Shown: positions 13,809 to 25,790 of the stretch, piece after piece
How the letters are laid out: each line of letters starts with the position of its first letter
How positions within the stretch are numbered: the stretch's first letter is position 1
From: Pardosa pseudoannulata
Taxonomy: Eukaryota; Arthropoda; Arachnida; Araneae; Lycosidae
DNA length: 64,000 nt
Direction of reading: 5' to 3'
Assembly: GCA_032207245.1 (NCBI GenBank)
Contig: CM063510.1
Span: 51,905,118 to 51,969,117, forward strand
Program-made: the position numbers and the translations under genes
The notes under the pieces: generated by a model
Told to the model about the DNA's origin: nothing
The model's database searches: none
What the model saw: only the letters and a program-made list of their open reading frames with translations

Positions 13809-14765
13809 TAATACCAAAGACTGAATATTGATATTTACAGTATCTTGTGATTTAAATACATAAGATGTGATTTAAATACATAAAGATGCATCCTTTACTT
13901 TTTTGGGATTCTTTATATACTGTTATAACTTCTAAGCTACAAATGATTTTTGTGATATTTACTCTCGCTAATAGAACTGGGAAATAAAACAAAAAAACAC
14001 CAGTGTTTGTTTCTTTTTCTAAAATTCTTACTACCTGTATTAAAATTGGTATTCTAGTATTAAGATCTAAAAAATAAAGAATACCAGTATTGAACTTTTG
14101 GTCCGCATTACTTATATTGCAATACTTTTAGTTACATGTCTCAACCTTCTTTCAAAATACTTCTGGAGAACATATTTTGAGAATAATAAATCTTTTAAAA
14201 AATAAATGAAAAAAAATTATAGAATACATCTATAGGGTATATTTTAATTAAAAGTCTAAGAGTAACACTTCATATTGAATTTTACTTTTTATATGGGATC
14301 TTTTGTTATAAATAATTTCATTTAAACTAAATAATAGTATAACTACTTCTAAGAAGAGATTTCTTTTTACTCGATTTATACTTTTAGACAAGTATTAATG
14401 AGATAACGAAAGAATCAGACACACAAAAGGCAGAGAAGCTGATATAAACAAAATTATAGTTATTCTTTCTTTATCTGAAACTGTTTATGCCAAAGAGAAT
14501 TCCTTATTTTGTAACCAATAATTTATTTGTATTGGAAGAATAGTTTCCACAGAATTGTCTGAATTAATACCATTAAAGCATCCTCGATTGATATTCCGAA
14601 TTCTGTTTCAACAATTATACGTAAATAAATACAATAAAAGAAAAGAGAATTGAAAATAACAGCTAACGCAAACAATAAATTTCACATTGCAATCACTGAA
14701 AGAACAGCATACAACACTATCTGAAGAAATATATATTACATTGAAATAAGAGATTTGAAAAAAAA

Positions 14766-15610
14766 TGTTCAATTTTACAACTCCTCTTCAACCTCCACTC
14801 AAAATACGTGTTCTGCAAAGATCGGTCGATTTACTTGAAAAATTGAAATAAAAAATAAGTATCTAACGTGTTCTGCAAAGATCGGTCGATTTACTTAAAA
14901 ATTGGAAAAAGAATTTACCAAGTATCTAACGAGTTAATATCACTCTATTTACTTAAAAAAGAAAAATTTATATAAAAATGTACCATTCAAATTTAAAATG
15001 GTTAAACAGAAAACAGAAACTCAAAAGGCTGCTCGACTTCAAAAACGTCGTGAACAGTATAGAGCTAAACGAGAAAAAGAAACTTCTGAAGAGCGAGAAA
15101 AAAGGCTTGCAAAGACTAGACAAGCAAAAAAGGACAAAAAGGTCAATGATCCTATACTTCATGAAGAGAAATTGAAAATAAGACGGCAGGAATATGCAAC
15201 GAACGAAAGTAAAAGACAAAAGAACCGTGCATACGTCCAACATATGCTAACAAATGAAACGCAAAGTCAGAAAGAAGAGCGACTTCAAAAACAACGTGAA
15301 TATGATCGACATAAAAAAGCAAACGAAACTCAAAATCAAAAAGAAATAAATGAATGTTTCAGTCTATTTAGTATGAATGTTATGTGTTTCCTTTGTTAAT
15401 TCAATTAGATTTTAAATATTCAATTTTTGTAAAATTTTTCCTCAAAATGTTGTTTTTGTTTATGTATCAATTTGTTGAGTTACGATCCCCTCGCCAGATT
15501 TCAAACGCCACGCTGCAAGCACGCCAATTTCGCCAAATGTGGTTGAAGCACCAACAAGATCCATGATTAGAAACAGGAGAGTGGGCTAAGAAGAGGAGTT
15601 GAAAATGGCA
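14766..15610 (+). mobile_element. Insertion carrying an STPR-type reading frame
   Basis: This roughly 840-base block is present in unit B but absent at the equivalent site of unit A (near 13280), so it is a later insertion. Near its ends lie inverted CAACTCCTCTTC (14779) and GAAGAGGAGTTG (to about 15603). A TTGAAA on either side may be the target duplication. Inside, a segment with TGTTCTGCAAAGATCGGTCG is tandemly duplicated (14808 and 14868). The mobile class cannot be decided from this copy. Confidence 0.5.
14998..15399 (+). CDS. STPR-repeat-like basic protein, probably transposon-associated
   Basis: The 133-codon frame starts at an ATG in ..AAATGGTTAAACAG. It is very rich in Lys, Arg, Glu and Gln. 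Its residues fall into 23-residue repeats of the form xETxxQKxxRLQKxREyxRxKk: TETQKAARLQKRREQYRAK, TSEEREKRLAKTRQAKKDKK, and NETQSQKEERLQKQREYDRH. This matches the one-score-and-three peptide repeat (STPR) known as a DNA-binding module in silkworm FMBP-1, which in many arthropod genomes is found in multicopy, Helitron- or transposon-linked proteins. The last 15 or so residues (ECFSLFSMNV..) look like intron or junk. A second short frame near 15474-15566 (VELRSPRQISNATLQARQFR) could be a 3' exon. Whether it is expressed is unknown. Confidence 0.55.
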   Translation: MVKQKTETQKAARLQKRREQYRAKREKETSEEREKRLAKTRQAKKDKKVNDPILHEEKLKIRRQEYATNESKRQKNRAYVQHMLTNETQSQKEERLQKQREYDRHKKANETQNQKEINECFSLFSMNVMCFLC

Positions 15611-15749
15611 CAGAAGAAAGGCATACCGAAATAGAAAATGTCTGACGGAATTTATATAATTATAATGATTTTAAAAATGAAAATAAGAAAGAAGAAAGGT
15701 GACTAACCAATTCAAATCTGATCAAGTTAATAGTAAATATTCTTAAAAT

Positions 15750-16140
15750 TTTTACATAAACGTATCCACATTCAGAAGAATTAGATACAGTTATCGAAGA
15801 CAATGTTGACACAAATGTCGACAGTGAAAAGGAATTGTCTCTTGGACAAGAATTAGAATTAGCGATAACTCAAAAATCTTCAACAAACCAAAATACAATA
15901 CAAAAATTAGTTATATCCAAAACTATCAAACGGGAAATTGATTTATTTGAAGATAAGGGATCTAGAAGTAAGTACTTAGAAAAAGTATATCATGCACTGA
16001 TAACAGTACCACCACCTAGAATAGATGCTGAAAGAGCCTTTTCGACAGCTGGTAATTTTTGCACAAAATTACGCTCCAAGATTAATGACAATACAATTGA
16101 AGCATTATGCTTTTTAAGATTACATTTAAAAAATTTGTAA
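15750..16140 (+). pseudogene. hAT-family transposase, C-terminal fragment (unit B)
   Basis: About 130 codons are open up to the stop at 16138-16140, with no ATG at the left end, so this is a 5'-truncated remnant. An acidic stretch precedes TVPPPRIDAERAFSTAG and CTKLRSKINDNTIEALCFLR, the complete hAT dimerisation block including the ERAF core. Downstream, repeated ACCGGTATT/AATACCG motifs and ATTGCAATCCCTAG at about 16428-16441 resemble hAT subterminal and terminal sequences (CTAGGGATTGCAAT in the other direction). The N-terminal zinc finger and catalytic core are missing. Confidence 0.85.
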
Positions 16141-16497
16141 TAGTATCACAGACTGAATAGTGATATTTACATCATTTTGTGATTTTAACTCATAAGATGT
16201 TCCTTGTACCTTTACATTTTTGTGATTCTTTATATACTGTAATAATTTACAAGTTACAAATAATTTCTTGTGATATTTACTCTCGCTAATAAAACTGGCA
16301 AATAAAACAAAGAAATCCCCGTGTTTTGCTTCTTTTTCTAAAATTCCTACTACCTGTATTAAAACCGGTATTCCGGTATTAAGATCTAAAAAATACCGAA
16401 TATCGGTATTAAACTTTTGGTATGTTATTGCAATCCCTAGTTCTTGAGATAGTCTCTAGTTCTAGACAATCTCAACCTTCTTTCTAAATCCTTCTGG

Positions 16498-16650
16498 TTT
16501 TTTTTTGTTTGGAGCGCTACGGTCTACTGTTTTGGGCTAATGAGACTACTGTTTAAAGTTCCGATACGAACATACATGCCATAGTGGGATTCGAACCCAC
16601 GAACTCTGGTACCGACGATCAGCGCCCTAACCAATCGGCCAGCGTTCGGC
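16498..16650 (-). mobile_element. tRNA-derived SINE, family 1, with perfect 14-bp target duplication
   Basis: CTAAATCCTTCTGG is repeated exactly at 16484-16497 and 16651-16664. On the minus strand the head runs CCGAACGCTGGCCGATTGG (A box region) to GTGGGTTCGAATCCCAC (B box), then the family body and an A-rich tail. The empty site is preserved in unit B of the array near 14150, so the insertion postdates the duplication. It lacks the cloverleaf integrity of a functional tRNA gene at its 3' side. Confidence 0.9.
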
Positions 16651-17449
16651 CTAAATCCTTCTGGAGAACATATTTTGAGAAAAATAAATCTTTTAAAACT
16701 TAAATGAAAATAAATTATCGAATACATCTATAGGGTATATTTTAATTAAAAGTCTAAGAGTAACACTTCATATTGGATTTTACTTTTTATACGGGATCTT
16801 TTGTTACAAATAATTTCATTTGAATCAAATAATAGTATAATTATTTCTAAGAAGGGATTTCTTTTTACTTCATTTATACTTTTAGACAAGTATTAATGAG
16901 ATAACCAAAGAATCAGACACACAAAAGACAGAGACGCTGACATAAACAAAATCATATTCTTTCTTTAACAGAAACTGTTTATGCCAAAGAGAATTCCTTA
17001 TTTTGTAACCAATAATTTATTTGTATTTCAAGAATAGTTTCCACAGAATTGTCTGAATTAATACCATTAAAGCTTATTCTATTGATATTCCGAATTCTGT
17101 TTCAACAATTATACATTAAATAAATACAATTAAAGGGAAACTATTGGCCTTACTCAAGGGTTCTAAAAATCTCTTTCTTCTCATTGTGACAATAAATGCA
17201 ATTAAATCTCCAATAGCTTCAAACAATTATATTCTTTGTGTTCACATTGTCCGACACAAAAATTGCATTTGATTTTATTATTCTTTTTCCTCAGATAAGA
17301 TCTTGTCTTAGTCTTATTAATACAGAAAAACTTTATTTCAAATAATTCAATAAACTTAGAATGAAGACTTTTTAAATCGCATATTGATATTATTGATGGA
17401 AGTTGGGAGAGTGCAGCTATGTTTGACATAAGGTTTGCGAAACTGATTT

Positions 17450-17681
17450 GCTCACACGTTCTGCATTGCGTGCCCAGGTATTTTTTCGCTACTCCGGGAG
17501 GAGTGTGGTGTGGTCTGTGGAAAAGATTGCACTTAAACTTCACCACGTTTCGAGATTTGTGATTGGTCATCAGGAGGAGATTCAGGACTATGTCTGGGGT
17601 CCCGGTCAATCTGGACAGAGCCGGGAAAGGACGCATTGTGCACAGGACAATTGGACAACGGACGCATCAACACAGGATAAT
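17450..17681. other. GC-richer unassigned stretch
   Basis: This segment is richer in GC than its flanks and lies within a 144-codon minus-strand frame (17202-17636). That frame includes HHTPPGVAKKYLGTQCRTCE, which faintly recalls a Pro-rich, CxTC motif of some retroelement endonuclease regions. The resemblance is too weak to name. Confidence 0.3.
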
Positions 17682-17861
17682 TTGGTTTGGTTTGGAGTGC
17701 TACGGTCTACTTTTTGTAACACGAGGGCTAATGAGACCGGGACCTACTGCTTAAAGCCGATTCCGAACGGCTACGAACATCCATGCTACTGTGGGATTCG
17801 AACCCTCGAACTCCGGTTCCGAAGGCCAGCACCCTAACCATTCTGCCATCGTTCGGCGAAA
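17682..17861 (-). mobile_element. tRNA-derived SINE, family 1
   Basis: AACACAGGATAAT flanks the copy on both sides (17669-17681 and 17862-17874). The minus strand shows the head ending in GAGGGTTCGAATCCCAC (B box) and the body TAGCCGTTCGGAATCGG, GGTCCCGGTCTCATTAGC and AGTAGACCGTAGCACTCC, followed by an AAACC-rich tail. Confidence 0.9.
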
Positions 17862-18170
17862 AACACAGGATAATAGATAAAGTATAAGGTTGCTGGAGTA
17901 GTTCAGAAGGAAGGAAAAAACGCATCTTGCTCTTTGAGTTTGACAATTTTTTCTTTCAGGTGTAGCATGTGGAGTGCTTTTTTAAATTTTTATTTTTTAT
18001 ATATTTCCTTATTTTTTGTTCTATATTTGAAAATTGTAATATAGACCAGTGGTATTTTACTATAATTAATATTAAAGACGATATAAAGCAAACTTGGGTT
18101 ATTAATGGATTTGAAGTAACAACAGCAATGTACTACACCACACTAGAAGTATAAAAACAGAAGTTTTAAT

Positions 18171-19935
18171 ATGGTTATAATGACTTTATAATGTATTTAA
18201 TTTGTAGATATCTCAGGTTGATAAAATAATATTTTACACTCAGGAATGCACCATTCTTTTTATGAGAATAGTTCGTTTAATAAATATTTTAAATGCAATT
18301 TTTCAAAAGAACTTATGTAATTATTGAAATGTTATGTAACATTAGAAGGTACGTTTTGATATGGAAAATCCACATGGACATATAAATTTAAAACCAAATT
18401 TGGTATTTTCAGTACTCATCAGATTTTCCTGAGAAATGGTTTCGTGTTAAAATACACAGAAATAAAATGGTTATAACCCCTTTTTACTGTATTTAATTTG
18501 TAGATATCTCAGGTTGATAAAATAAACTTTTACACTCAGGAATGCAACCTTTTTTATGAGAATAGTGTATTTAATAAATATTTTGAATGCAATTTTTCAA
18601 AAGAACTTATGTAATTATTGAAATGTTATGTAACATTAGAAGGTTCGTTTTGATATGGAAAATCCACATGGACATATAAATTTAAAAACAAATTTGGTAT
18701 TTTCAGTGTTCATCAGATTTTCCTGAGAAATGGTTTAGTGTTAAAATACACAGAAATTAAATGGTTATAACCCTATTTTACTGTATTTAATTTGTAGATA
18801 TCTCAGGTTGATAAAATAAACTTTTACACTCAGGAATTCAACCTTTTTTATGAGAATAGTGTATTTAATAAATATTTTGAATGCAATTTTTCAAAAGAAC
18901 TTATGTAATTATTGAAATGTTATGTAACATTAGAAGGTTCGTTTCGATATGGAAAATCCACATGGACATATAAATTTAAAAATAAATTTGGTATTTTCAG
19001 TGCTCATCAGATTTTCCTGAGAAATGGTTTCGTGTTAAAATACACAGAAATAAAATGGTTATAACCCCTTTTTACTGTATTTAATTTGTAGATATCTCAG
19101 GTTGATAAAATAAACTTTTACACTCAGGAATGCAACCTTTTTTATGAGAATAGTGTATTTAATAAATATTTTGAATGCAATTTTTCAAAAGAACTTATGT
19201 AATTATTGAAATGTTATGTAACATTAGAAGGTTCGTTTTGATATGGAAAATCCACATGGACATATAAATTTAAAAACAAATTTTGTATTTTCAATGGTCA
19301 TCAGATTTTCTGAGAAATGGTTTCGTGGTAAAATACACGGAAATAAAATGGTTATAACCCCTTTTTACTGTATTTAATTTGTAGATATCTCAGGTTGATA
19401 AAATAAACTTTTACACTCAGGAATGCAACCTTTTTCATGAGAATAGTGTATTTAATAAATATTTTAAATGTAATTTTTCGTAAGTACTTATGTAATTATT
19501 GAAATGTTATGTAACATTAGAAGGTTCGTTTTGATATGGAAAATTTACATGGACATATAAATTTAAAAACAAATTTTGTATTTTCAATGGTCATCAGATT
19601 TTCCTGAGAAATGGTTTCGTGTTAAAATACACAGAAATAAAATGGTTATAACCCCTTTTTACTGTATTTAATTTGTAGATATCTCAGGTTGATAAAATAA
19701 ACTTTTACACTCAGGAATGCACCATGTTTTTTAATGAGAATAGTGTATTTAATAAATATTTTGAATGCAATTTTTCAAAAGAACTTATGTAATTATTGAA
19801 ATGTTATGTAACATTAGAAGGTTCGTTTTGATATGGAAAATCCACATGGACATATAAATTTAAAAACAATTTGGTATTTTCATTATTCATCAGATTTCCC
19901 TGAGAAATGGTTTTGGGTTAAAAATACACAGAAAA
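18171..19935. repeat. 294-bp satellite-like tandem array, six copies
   Basis: Each unit starts ATGGTTATAACCCC and includes GTAGATATCTCAGGTTGATA, ATTGAAATGTTATGTAACAT and TGGAAAATCCACATGGACAT. Starts at 18171, 18467, 18761, 19055, 19348 and 19642 give spacings of 296, 294, 294, 293 and 294. Inner copies differ by only a few bases, so the array is young or homogenised. No open frame spans the units. Confidence 0.95.
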
Positions 19936-20010
19936 AAAATCACTTATTTATTTTAAATAAGCGGAGAATGAATTTTGGCCTTTCTAAATAGTTCATTTCC
20001 TTTACTTTAC

Positions 20011-20281
20011 AAACTAAACTCATCGCTAAACAGCCCTAGGGGACCAGGGCCTAAGGTGTCAATCTCCGTTTACGCAATCAAGAGCCCTGGGGCACGAAGC
20101 ATATGTTCCGGTTAGGAGGTCAATCTTGCGCGGAAACCCCAGTGTTTAGTTCGCAAGCATGCTTGGTCCTCAGTTCATCTACCTACTGAAGGGATGAAAG
20201 ACCGAATCAACCTTGCCGGGGATCGAACCTCGGACCTGTGTTATTGGAACTCGAAGCACTACCCCAACGTCACTGGGCTTC
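20011..20281 (-). mobile_element. tRNA-derived SINE, family 3, with perfect 15-bp target duplication
   Basis: TTTCCTTTACTTTAC is repeated exactly at 19996-20010 and 20282-20296. On the minus strand the element begins AAGCCCAGTGACGTTGGGGT (A box region), has B box GGTTCGATCCCC, then a GC-rich body unrelated to family 1 and an AAACTAAACT-type tail. Length is 271 bases. Confidence 0.88.
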
Positions 20282-20296
20282 TTTCCTTTACTTTAC

Positions 20297-21035
20297 TAAG
20301 TATAAAAACTTCAGTAACAGTTCTTGTTGTATTCAGAAACTGTTACATTAACTAAAAAATTAAAAAAATAAAATTAATTACAATTCAGACAACAAGAACA
20401 TAAATAAAAATAGAAATACAATAATTAAAAAAATAAAAAATAATAATGAAAAAAGAAAAAAATAAAACAAATTTAAATTAAATTAAATTAAAAATTAACC
20501 ATATACAGCATAACAATAATTTATGTCAATATTTTACTTTTTTATTCTATGTTTTATTAAAATAATTTCAACCATTTGTTAAAACATACTTTTACCTGAA
20601 GGAAATAATAATGAATCAAGAATTGATATTTTAATTTGACAACCAATAATGATATTGGAAAATAAAGTGCATAAAGAGCACGAAAACTGACTTTAACTAA
20701 ATTATAGTCTTTCATCCTTTAGGTAACTTTTTAGTTTGTAAACAATACATTATATAGGTTTAAAGAAAGGTTTCTGTAGAATTTTCTAAACTGATAACGT
20801 TAGAGCTTCTTCTATCAATATTTCAAACTCTATTTAAACAATTAATTAACCTTAACTAATTAGTTTACTGAAGAGAATAGAACTAAAAATTACAGGCATT
20901 ACTGAAGAGATTCAAAATTACAGGGGTAATACACGCAATTAAATTTCCTATAACTGTCAACAATTATAATCTTTAAAAGATTTTAGGCTATTTCTAGAAA
21001 CTGGTGTACACCCAAAATTTTGTCTTGGGAGGAAC
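20297..21035. repeat. Diverged copy D of the 12.6-17.4 kb unit
   Basis: From about 20570 the order of motifs (polarity GACAACCAATAATGATA, AAAGAGCACGAAAACTGA, TTTGTAAACAATACAT) parallels units A-C but with many changes. The first 270 bases are simple A-rich sequence. Confidence 0.5.
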
Positions 21036-21039
21036 TTAA

Positions 21040-21590
21040 CACTAGATTTACGAATGTTGATCTTATACCTATTTTTACTGAAGTGAGCCAATTTGACTCA
21101 TACAAGACAATTGAAGTTTTTTGCAAATAAAATAGTTCCAAATTAATTTAAATAAAATGTTTGTTATAAAAAATTCACGGAAAACATTTTTACTTATAAA
21201 ATCTGTTTCTGAAACACATTTTCCCCAAACATTTCTATTACATTTAGCACAATGGTTTCTTCATCTGTGTCTTTTGCACGATCGTTGAACTGGACAATTC
21301 TTTCGTGCGTCAGTATCATGAATTTCTGTCATTGGAATGTAAGTGTTCTCGGCTTCTTCTCTATATTTACTTTATACTATACTTTATATTTACTATATAC
21401 TATATTTATTACTATTATTTATTTTCATATACATTCTATGAGTCAAATTGGCTCACAACCACAAAAAAATAGGTATACCGCATTTGATAATGCGAAATGA
21501 AGGGGTCTGCGGGGAAGAGGAATGAAAGTTTTTATACATTTTATAACTTAACTAAAACAAAATGCATGTTTTTGAAAAGTGATATTAAAG

Positions 21591-21663
<73 letters not shown>

Positions 21664-21708
21664 TTAAATTTTTAATGAGTCAAATTGGCTCGCTCCGTAA
21701 ATCTAATG
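21040..21708. mobile_element. TTAA-flanked piggyBac-type element with CACTAGATTTACG termini
   Basis: TTAA at 21036-21039 and 21709-21712 encloses 669 bases with 13-bp inverted ends CACTAGATTTACG and CATTAGATTTACG (one mismatch). The subterminal motif GAGCCAATTTGACTCAT occurs once forward (near 21085) and twice reversed (near 21438 and 21675), suggesting transposase-binding repeats. An (AT)n tract at 21595-21661 has expanded inside. No transposase motif was found, so it is nonautonomous. Confidence 0.82.
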
Positions 21709-21960
21709 TTAAACAATTAACCTGTAAATAATTAGTTTACTGAAGAAAAGAAAACTAAAAATTAGTCATTATTGAAGAGACTGAAAATTACAGGGTACCC
21801 CCTGTAATTTTGAATGCATGCAATTAAATTTCCTATAACTGTCAACAATTATAATCTTTAAAATATTTTAGGTTATTTCTAGAAACTGGTGTGCACCCAA
21901 GATTTTGTCTTGAGAGCGGCTCAATAAACTAAAGTGTAATCGTTTTCCAGAGCTCAATAT
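21709..21960. repeat. Short direct repeat of 20860-21030
   Basis: The block containing AATTAGTTTACTGAAGA, AATTTCCTATAACTGTCAAC and TTTCTAGAAACTGGTGT matches the sequence just left of the TTAA element. The element therefore sits between two copies of its host sequence. Confidence 0.8.
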
Positions 21961-22559
21961 GTGATATCAAATTATAAGAAATATGTAATGTATCTAAAGT
22001 CGAAGTTTTATTTTTTTAACTATTTTTTATTCATTTTTAAGCTGATCTTATTTGATTGAAACATATAAAGTAGCGCTAAAACTAACACATACTGAAAAAA
22101 ATAAAATATATTTTAAACATGTATAAAAATTTATGAATTTTTCTTGACAATTGATTAAATACATCATTTACGTTAACTTCAATATTTTCATGCATGCTTA
22201 ATAAGGTTAAATATGTGCTTAACAAGATGTTTTTTCTGTGTTGTGTTTCCCAAATATGTTTTCACCCTTTTTAGCTTTGAACATAATAAGTTTAGTATTC
22301 ATGGTTTCAGTCTCGTCGGTTCTGACTTTGGGTGTGCATCTGCCTAAACTATACATATTAAATTTACAGATCCATTTCTAATACTTAATCAAATAAAAAC
22401 ATAATGAACGCAAGTTAACTCTCTTTTTTAATTACTTATTGATTTTATCGACGCAATAAGAAATTTATTTCGCATTTCTACACTATTTAATTCAGTCGAA
22501 ATTTACATTTTATATGCATATTGTTGTTAATCATTTTATTTCAATCAGTAATAAAACCA
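21961..22559. other. AT-rich sequence, nothing recognised
   Basis: No family motif, repeat or open frame of note was seen. Confidence 0.6.
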
Positions 22560-23160
22560 CTTCTAAGAAACCATTCCACTCAATTTTAATACAATTGAAA
22601 AACCAATAAAGAGATATTAAAAAATAAGTTAATAAAAGGTAGAGAAGCTAGAATAAACAATATTACATTTATTATTTCTTTATCTGAAACAGTTTATCAT
22701 TTTTAAAAATAAGTTCTTATTTTGTATCTATTTGGCTTCTGAGAAGGATTTTGCTACAAATTTCTAAATTAATATCTCCAAAGCTTTTTCTTCATATTCA
22801 GAATTCTAGTTAATCAATAAGTTATTGAAACTGCATGCATCACCCAAGTTCTATAAAACTCTCTTTCTCTCCTTGTACCAATAAATAAAATTAAATCTAC
22901 AATAATTCCGAACAACTATCTTCTTTATGTTCCCATTGTCCCACATAAAAACCCTCGTTTGATTTTAATTTTATTTCCGTCGAGAAAAGTTTGAGTTCTT
23001 CCTATGAATATCCATTGAAAAAGTTTTTATTTCTAATATTTAATTAAAATAAAGTCAGAATAAGGACTCCTTTTATTAAATCTTCCATCGATTTTAATCA
23101 ATGAATGTGTGAAAACCACATTTTTCAGAAAGTTACTCCATCTTCTAACTGTTTTTCATC
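22560..23160. repeat. Diverged copy E of the 12.6-17.4 kb unit
   Basis: Motifs TCTTTATCTGAAACAGTTTA, AACTCTCTTTCTCTCCTTGT and TTATGTTCCCATTGTC run parallel to unit C at 16965-17260. It includes the portion of C that lacks the hAT insertion. Confidence 0.6.
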
Positions 23161-23286
23161 GTGTCTATATTCCATATTGATAAAATAATCGGTTACATAA
23201 TTGCCGTAAAAACAATGCATTTATCTATAGTAGTTGTATTACATATGCAACCTTATATTTCAACATATATATATGTTTATATACAT

Positions 23287-23328
<42 letters not shown>

Positions 23329-23370
23329 GTATGTATAAACATTTATAGATATACCTATAATATTTATATA

Positions 23371-24179
23371 CATATATATGTAATATTAAAATCACTTATT
23401 TACATATTTTAATATTAATTTAATAACTTTTGTTCATAAGTACGTTGGGGGTTTGCGCCGTAATTCTGGTTTTTCCCTCCAGGCATGCTCTAGACTTAAT
23501 TCAGCCTCTGTCTGTACTACTTTAGCCAATAGTTAGCGCGTTCTCTTTAAACATGGGTATTTTTTACTACTTGATGAATTGTGCTTAGGGATTATTCGTA
23601 GTCTTTTCACCTGAGGAATCCATACTTTAAAAGTGTATATGCGGGATCACATTGTGTATCTGCACGATGTCGTAAAGGTGCTTGCTTGTTGTATGAATTT
23701 TATGTATCTCACCAGAAATAAAATGTGTTGTTCTTTTGAATGAGCCTCGCCCACATTACAAGTCAGTAGGATTCGAACCTACGCGGGGAAACCCCAATGG
23801 ATTGTGTAATATGGGCGAGACACATTCAAAAGTACAACACATTTTATTTCTAGTGAGACACATAAAATCCATACAACAGGCAAGCACCTTTACAAAGTAG
23901 TTCGCATAGACAATGTGATCCCGCACATACACTTTTCAAGTATGGATTCCTCAGGTGAAAAGACTACGAATAATCCCTAAGCAGAATTGATCACGTGATA
24001 AAAAATACCCATGTTTAAAGAGAACACGTTGAATATTGGCTAAAGTAGTACAGACAGAGGCTGAATTAAGTCTATAGCGTCTGGATGGAAAAATCAGAAT
24101 TACTGCGCAAACCCCCAATGTACTTTATGAACAAAGTTATTAAATTAATATTAAAATATGTAAATAAGGGATTTTAATA

Positions 24180-24195
<16 letters not shown>
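23371..24195. repeat. Large inverted repeat (palindrome) of about 390-bp arms
   Basis: Left arm 23371-23760 and right arm 23802-24195 are reverse complements with about 90% identity by eye, centred near 23783. Paired landmarks include TAATATTAAAAT(C) at about 23381 with GATTTTAATATTA at about 24170, CACCTGAGGAATCCATACTT with AAGTATGGATTCCTCAGGTG, and CCTCGCCCACATTACA with the reverse near 23805-23820. The loop contains AGGATTCGAACCTACGCGGG, tRNA B-box-like. The arms converge outward onto (AT)n and (CA)n/(GT)n tracts that are also mirror-arranged (23260-23390; 24180-24415). A transcript would fold into a long hairpin RNA. Confidence 0.92.
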
Positions 24196-25069
<874 letters not shown>

Positions 25070-25790
25070 AAGCTTTAAAAGGATAAAATGCCTTTAGAAC
25101 TTGACGCAGCGCAAATTTATGACATTAAACTATCAAAAATCAAATTACGATTAAGAAAAATAGAAATGGAAATATTAACGGCAAACAGCAATTTTATAAC
25201 TCTAATTGAGCTACATCTTCTGTGCTCATAGATCGGAAATATAAATATAAACGGAAAATCAGTATGAGATTAAGGAACAAAGTGAGTAAAACTTAATAGC
25301 CAACATCACATTTACATTTTTAATAGTAAAAATCATATTTATAGCCCTAATCCAGCAGCATCTTCTTTGCAAATAACTTAGAACAATTTTTCTAAAGCTG
25401 TAAAAATTTACAAATTTTATTCAAAACGTGATGCAGAGAAAAAGAAGGATAGTGAAATATAAAAAATTAAATTATGATATAGAAAAATAGAACAAGAAAA
25501 CTTTAATAGCAAACAGCGTGTTTGTAGCCTTAATACAGCTAAATCGTCTATGCAGATAGCTCGGAATTTTTTTTTTATAAAGCTTAAAAAAATACAAATT
25601 GAATTGAAAAAGTAACGTAGAGCAAAAGTATAACAGTGCAATGGGAAAAATCAAATTGCGATTAAGGAAAAGAGAGTAAGAAAACTTTAATAGCAAACAG
25701 CATGTTTATAGCCCTAATTCAGCAACATCTTCTGTGAGGATAACTTAGAAATATAAATGTAAAAGGAAAACCAGGATGTGATTAAGGTAC
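25070..25790. repeat. Degenerate tandem repeat, about 145-185 bp, four units
   Basis: A core like CCCTAATTCAGCAACATCTTCTGTG recurs (with substitutions) near 25200, 25345, 25530 and 25712, each followed by a GATAACTTAGAAAT-type tail and preceded by AACTTTAATAGCAAACAGC. Copies are old and poorly aligned. Confidence 0.7.

Larger units (their letters stand above)
12650..17450. repeat. Array of about 1.5 kb duplicated units (copies A, B, C) with later insertions
   Basis: Landmarks such as ATAAATTATCGAA..CATCTATAG, TTAATTAAAAGTCTAAGAG and CCAAAGAGAATTCCTTATTT recur in order at about 12690-13150 (A), 14180-14640 (B) and 16670-17110 (C). A and B also share a hAT transposase remnant at the same internal position, so they arose by duplication after that insertion. 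B is lengthened by the STPR element and C carries a SINE. More diverged relatives (D and E) lie at about 20570-21035 and 22560-23160. Confidence 0.8.

Noticed and set aside
16572..16650. Functional tRNA genes (also 17780-17860, 41375-41444, 20200-20281)
   Set aside because: They have A and B boxes but continue into shared SINE bodies with A-rich tails and target duplications, so they are SINE heads.
17202..17636. 144-codon minus-strand frame as a retroelement gene
   Set aside because: Only a weak Pro-rich, CxTC resemblance; part of it belongs to the duplicated unit C. Not enough to call.
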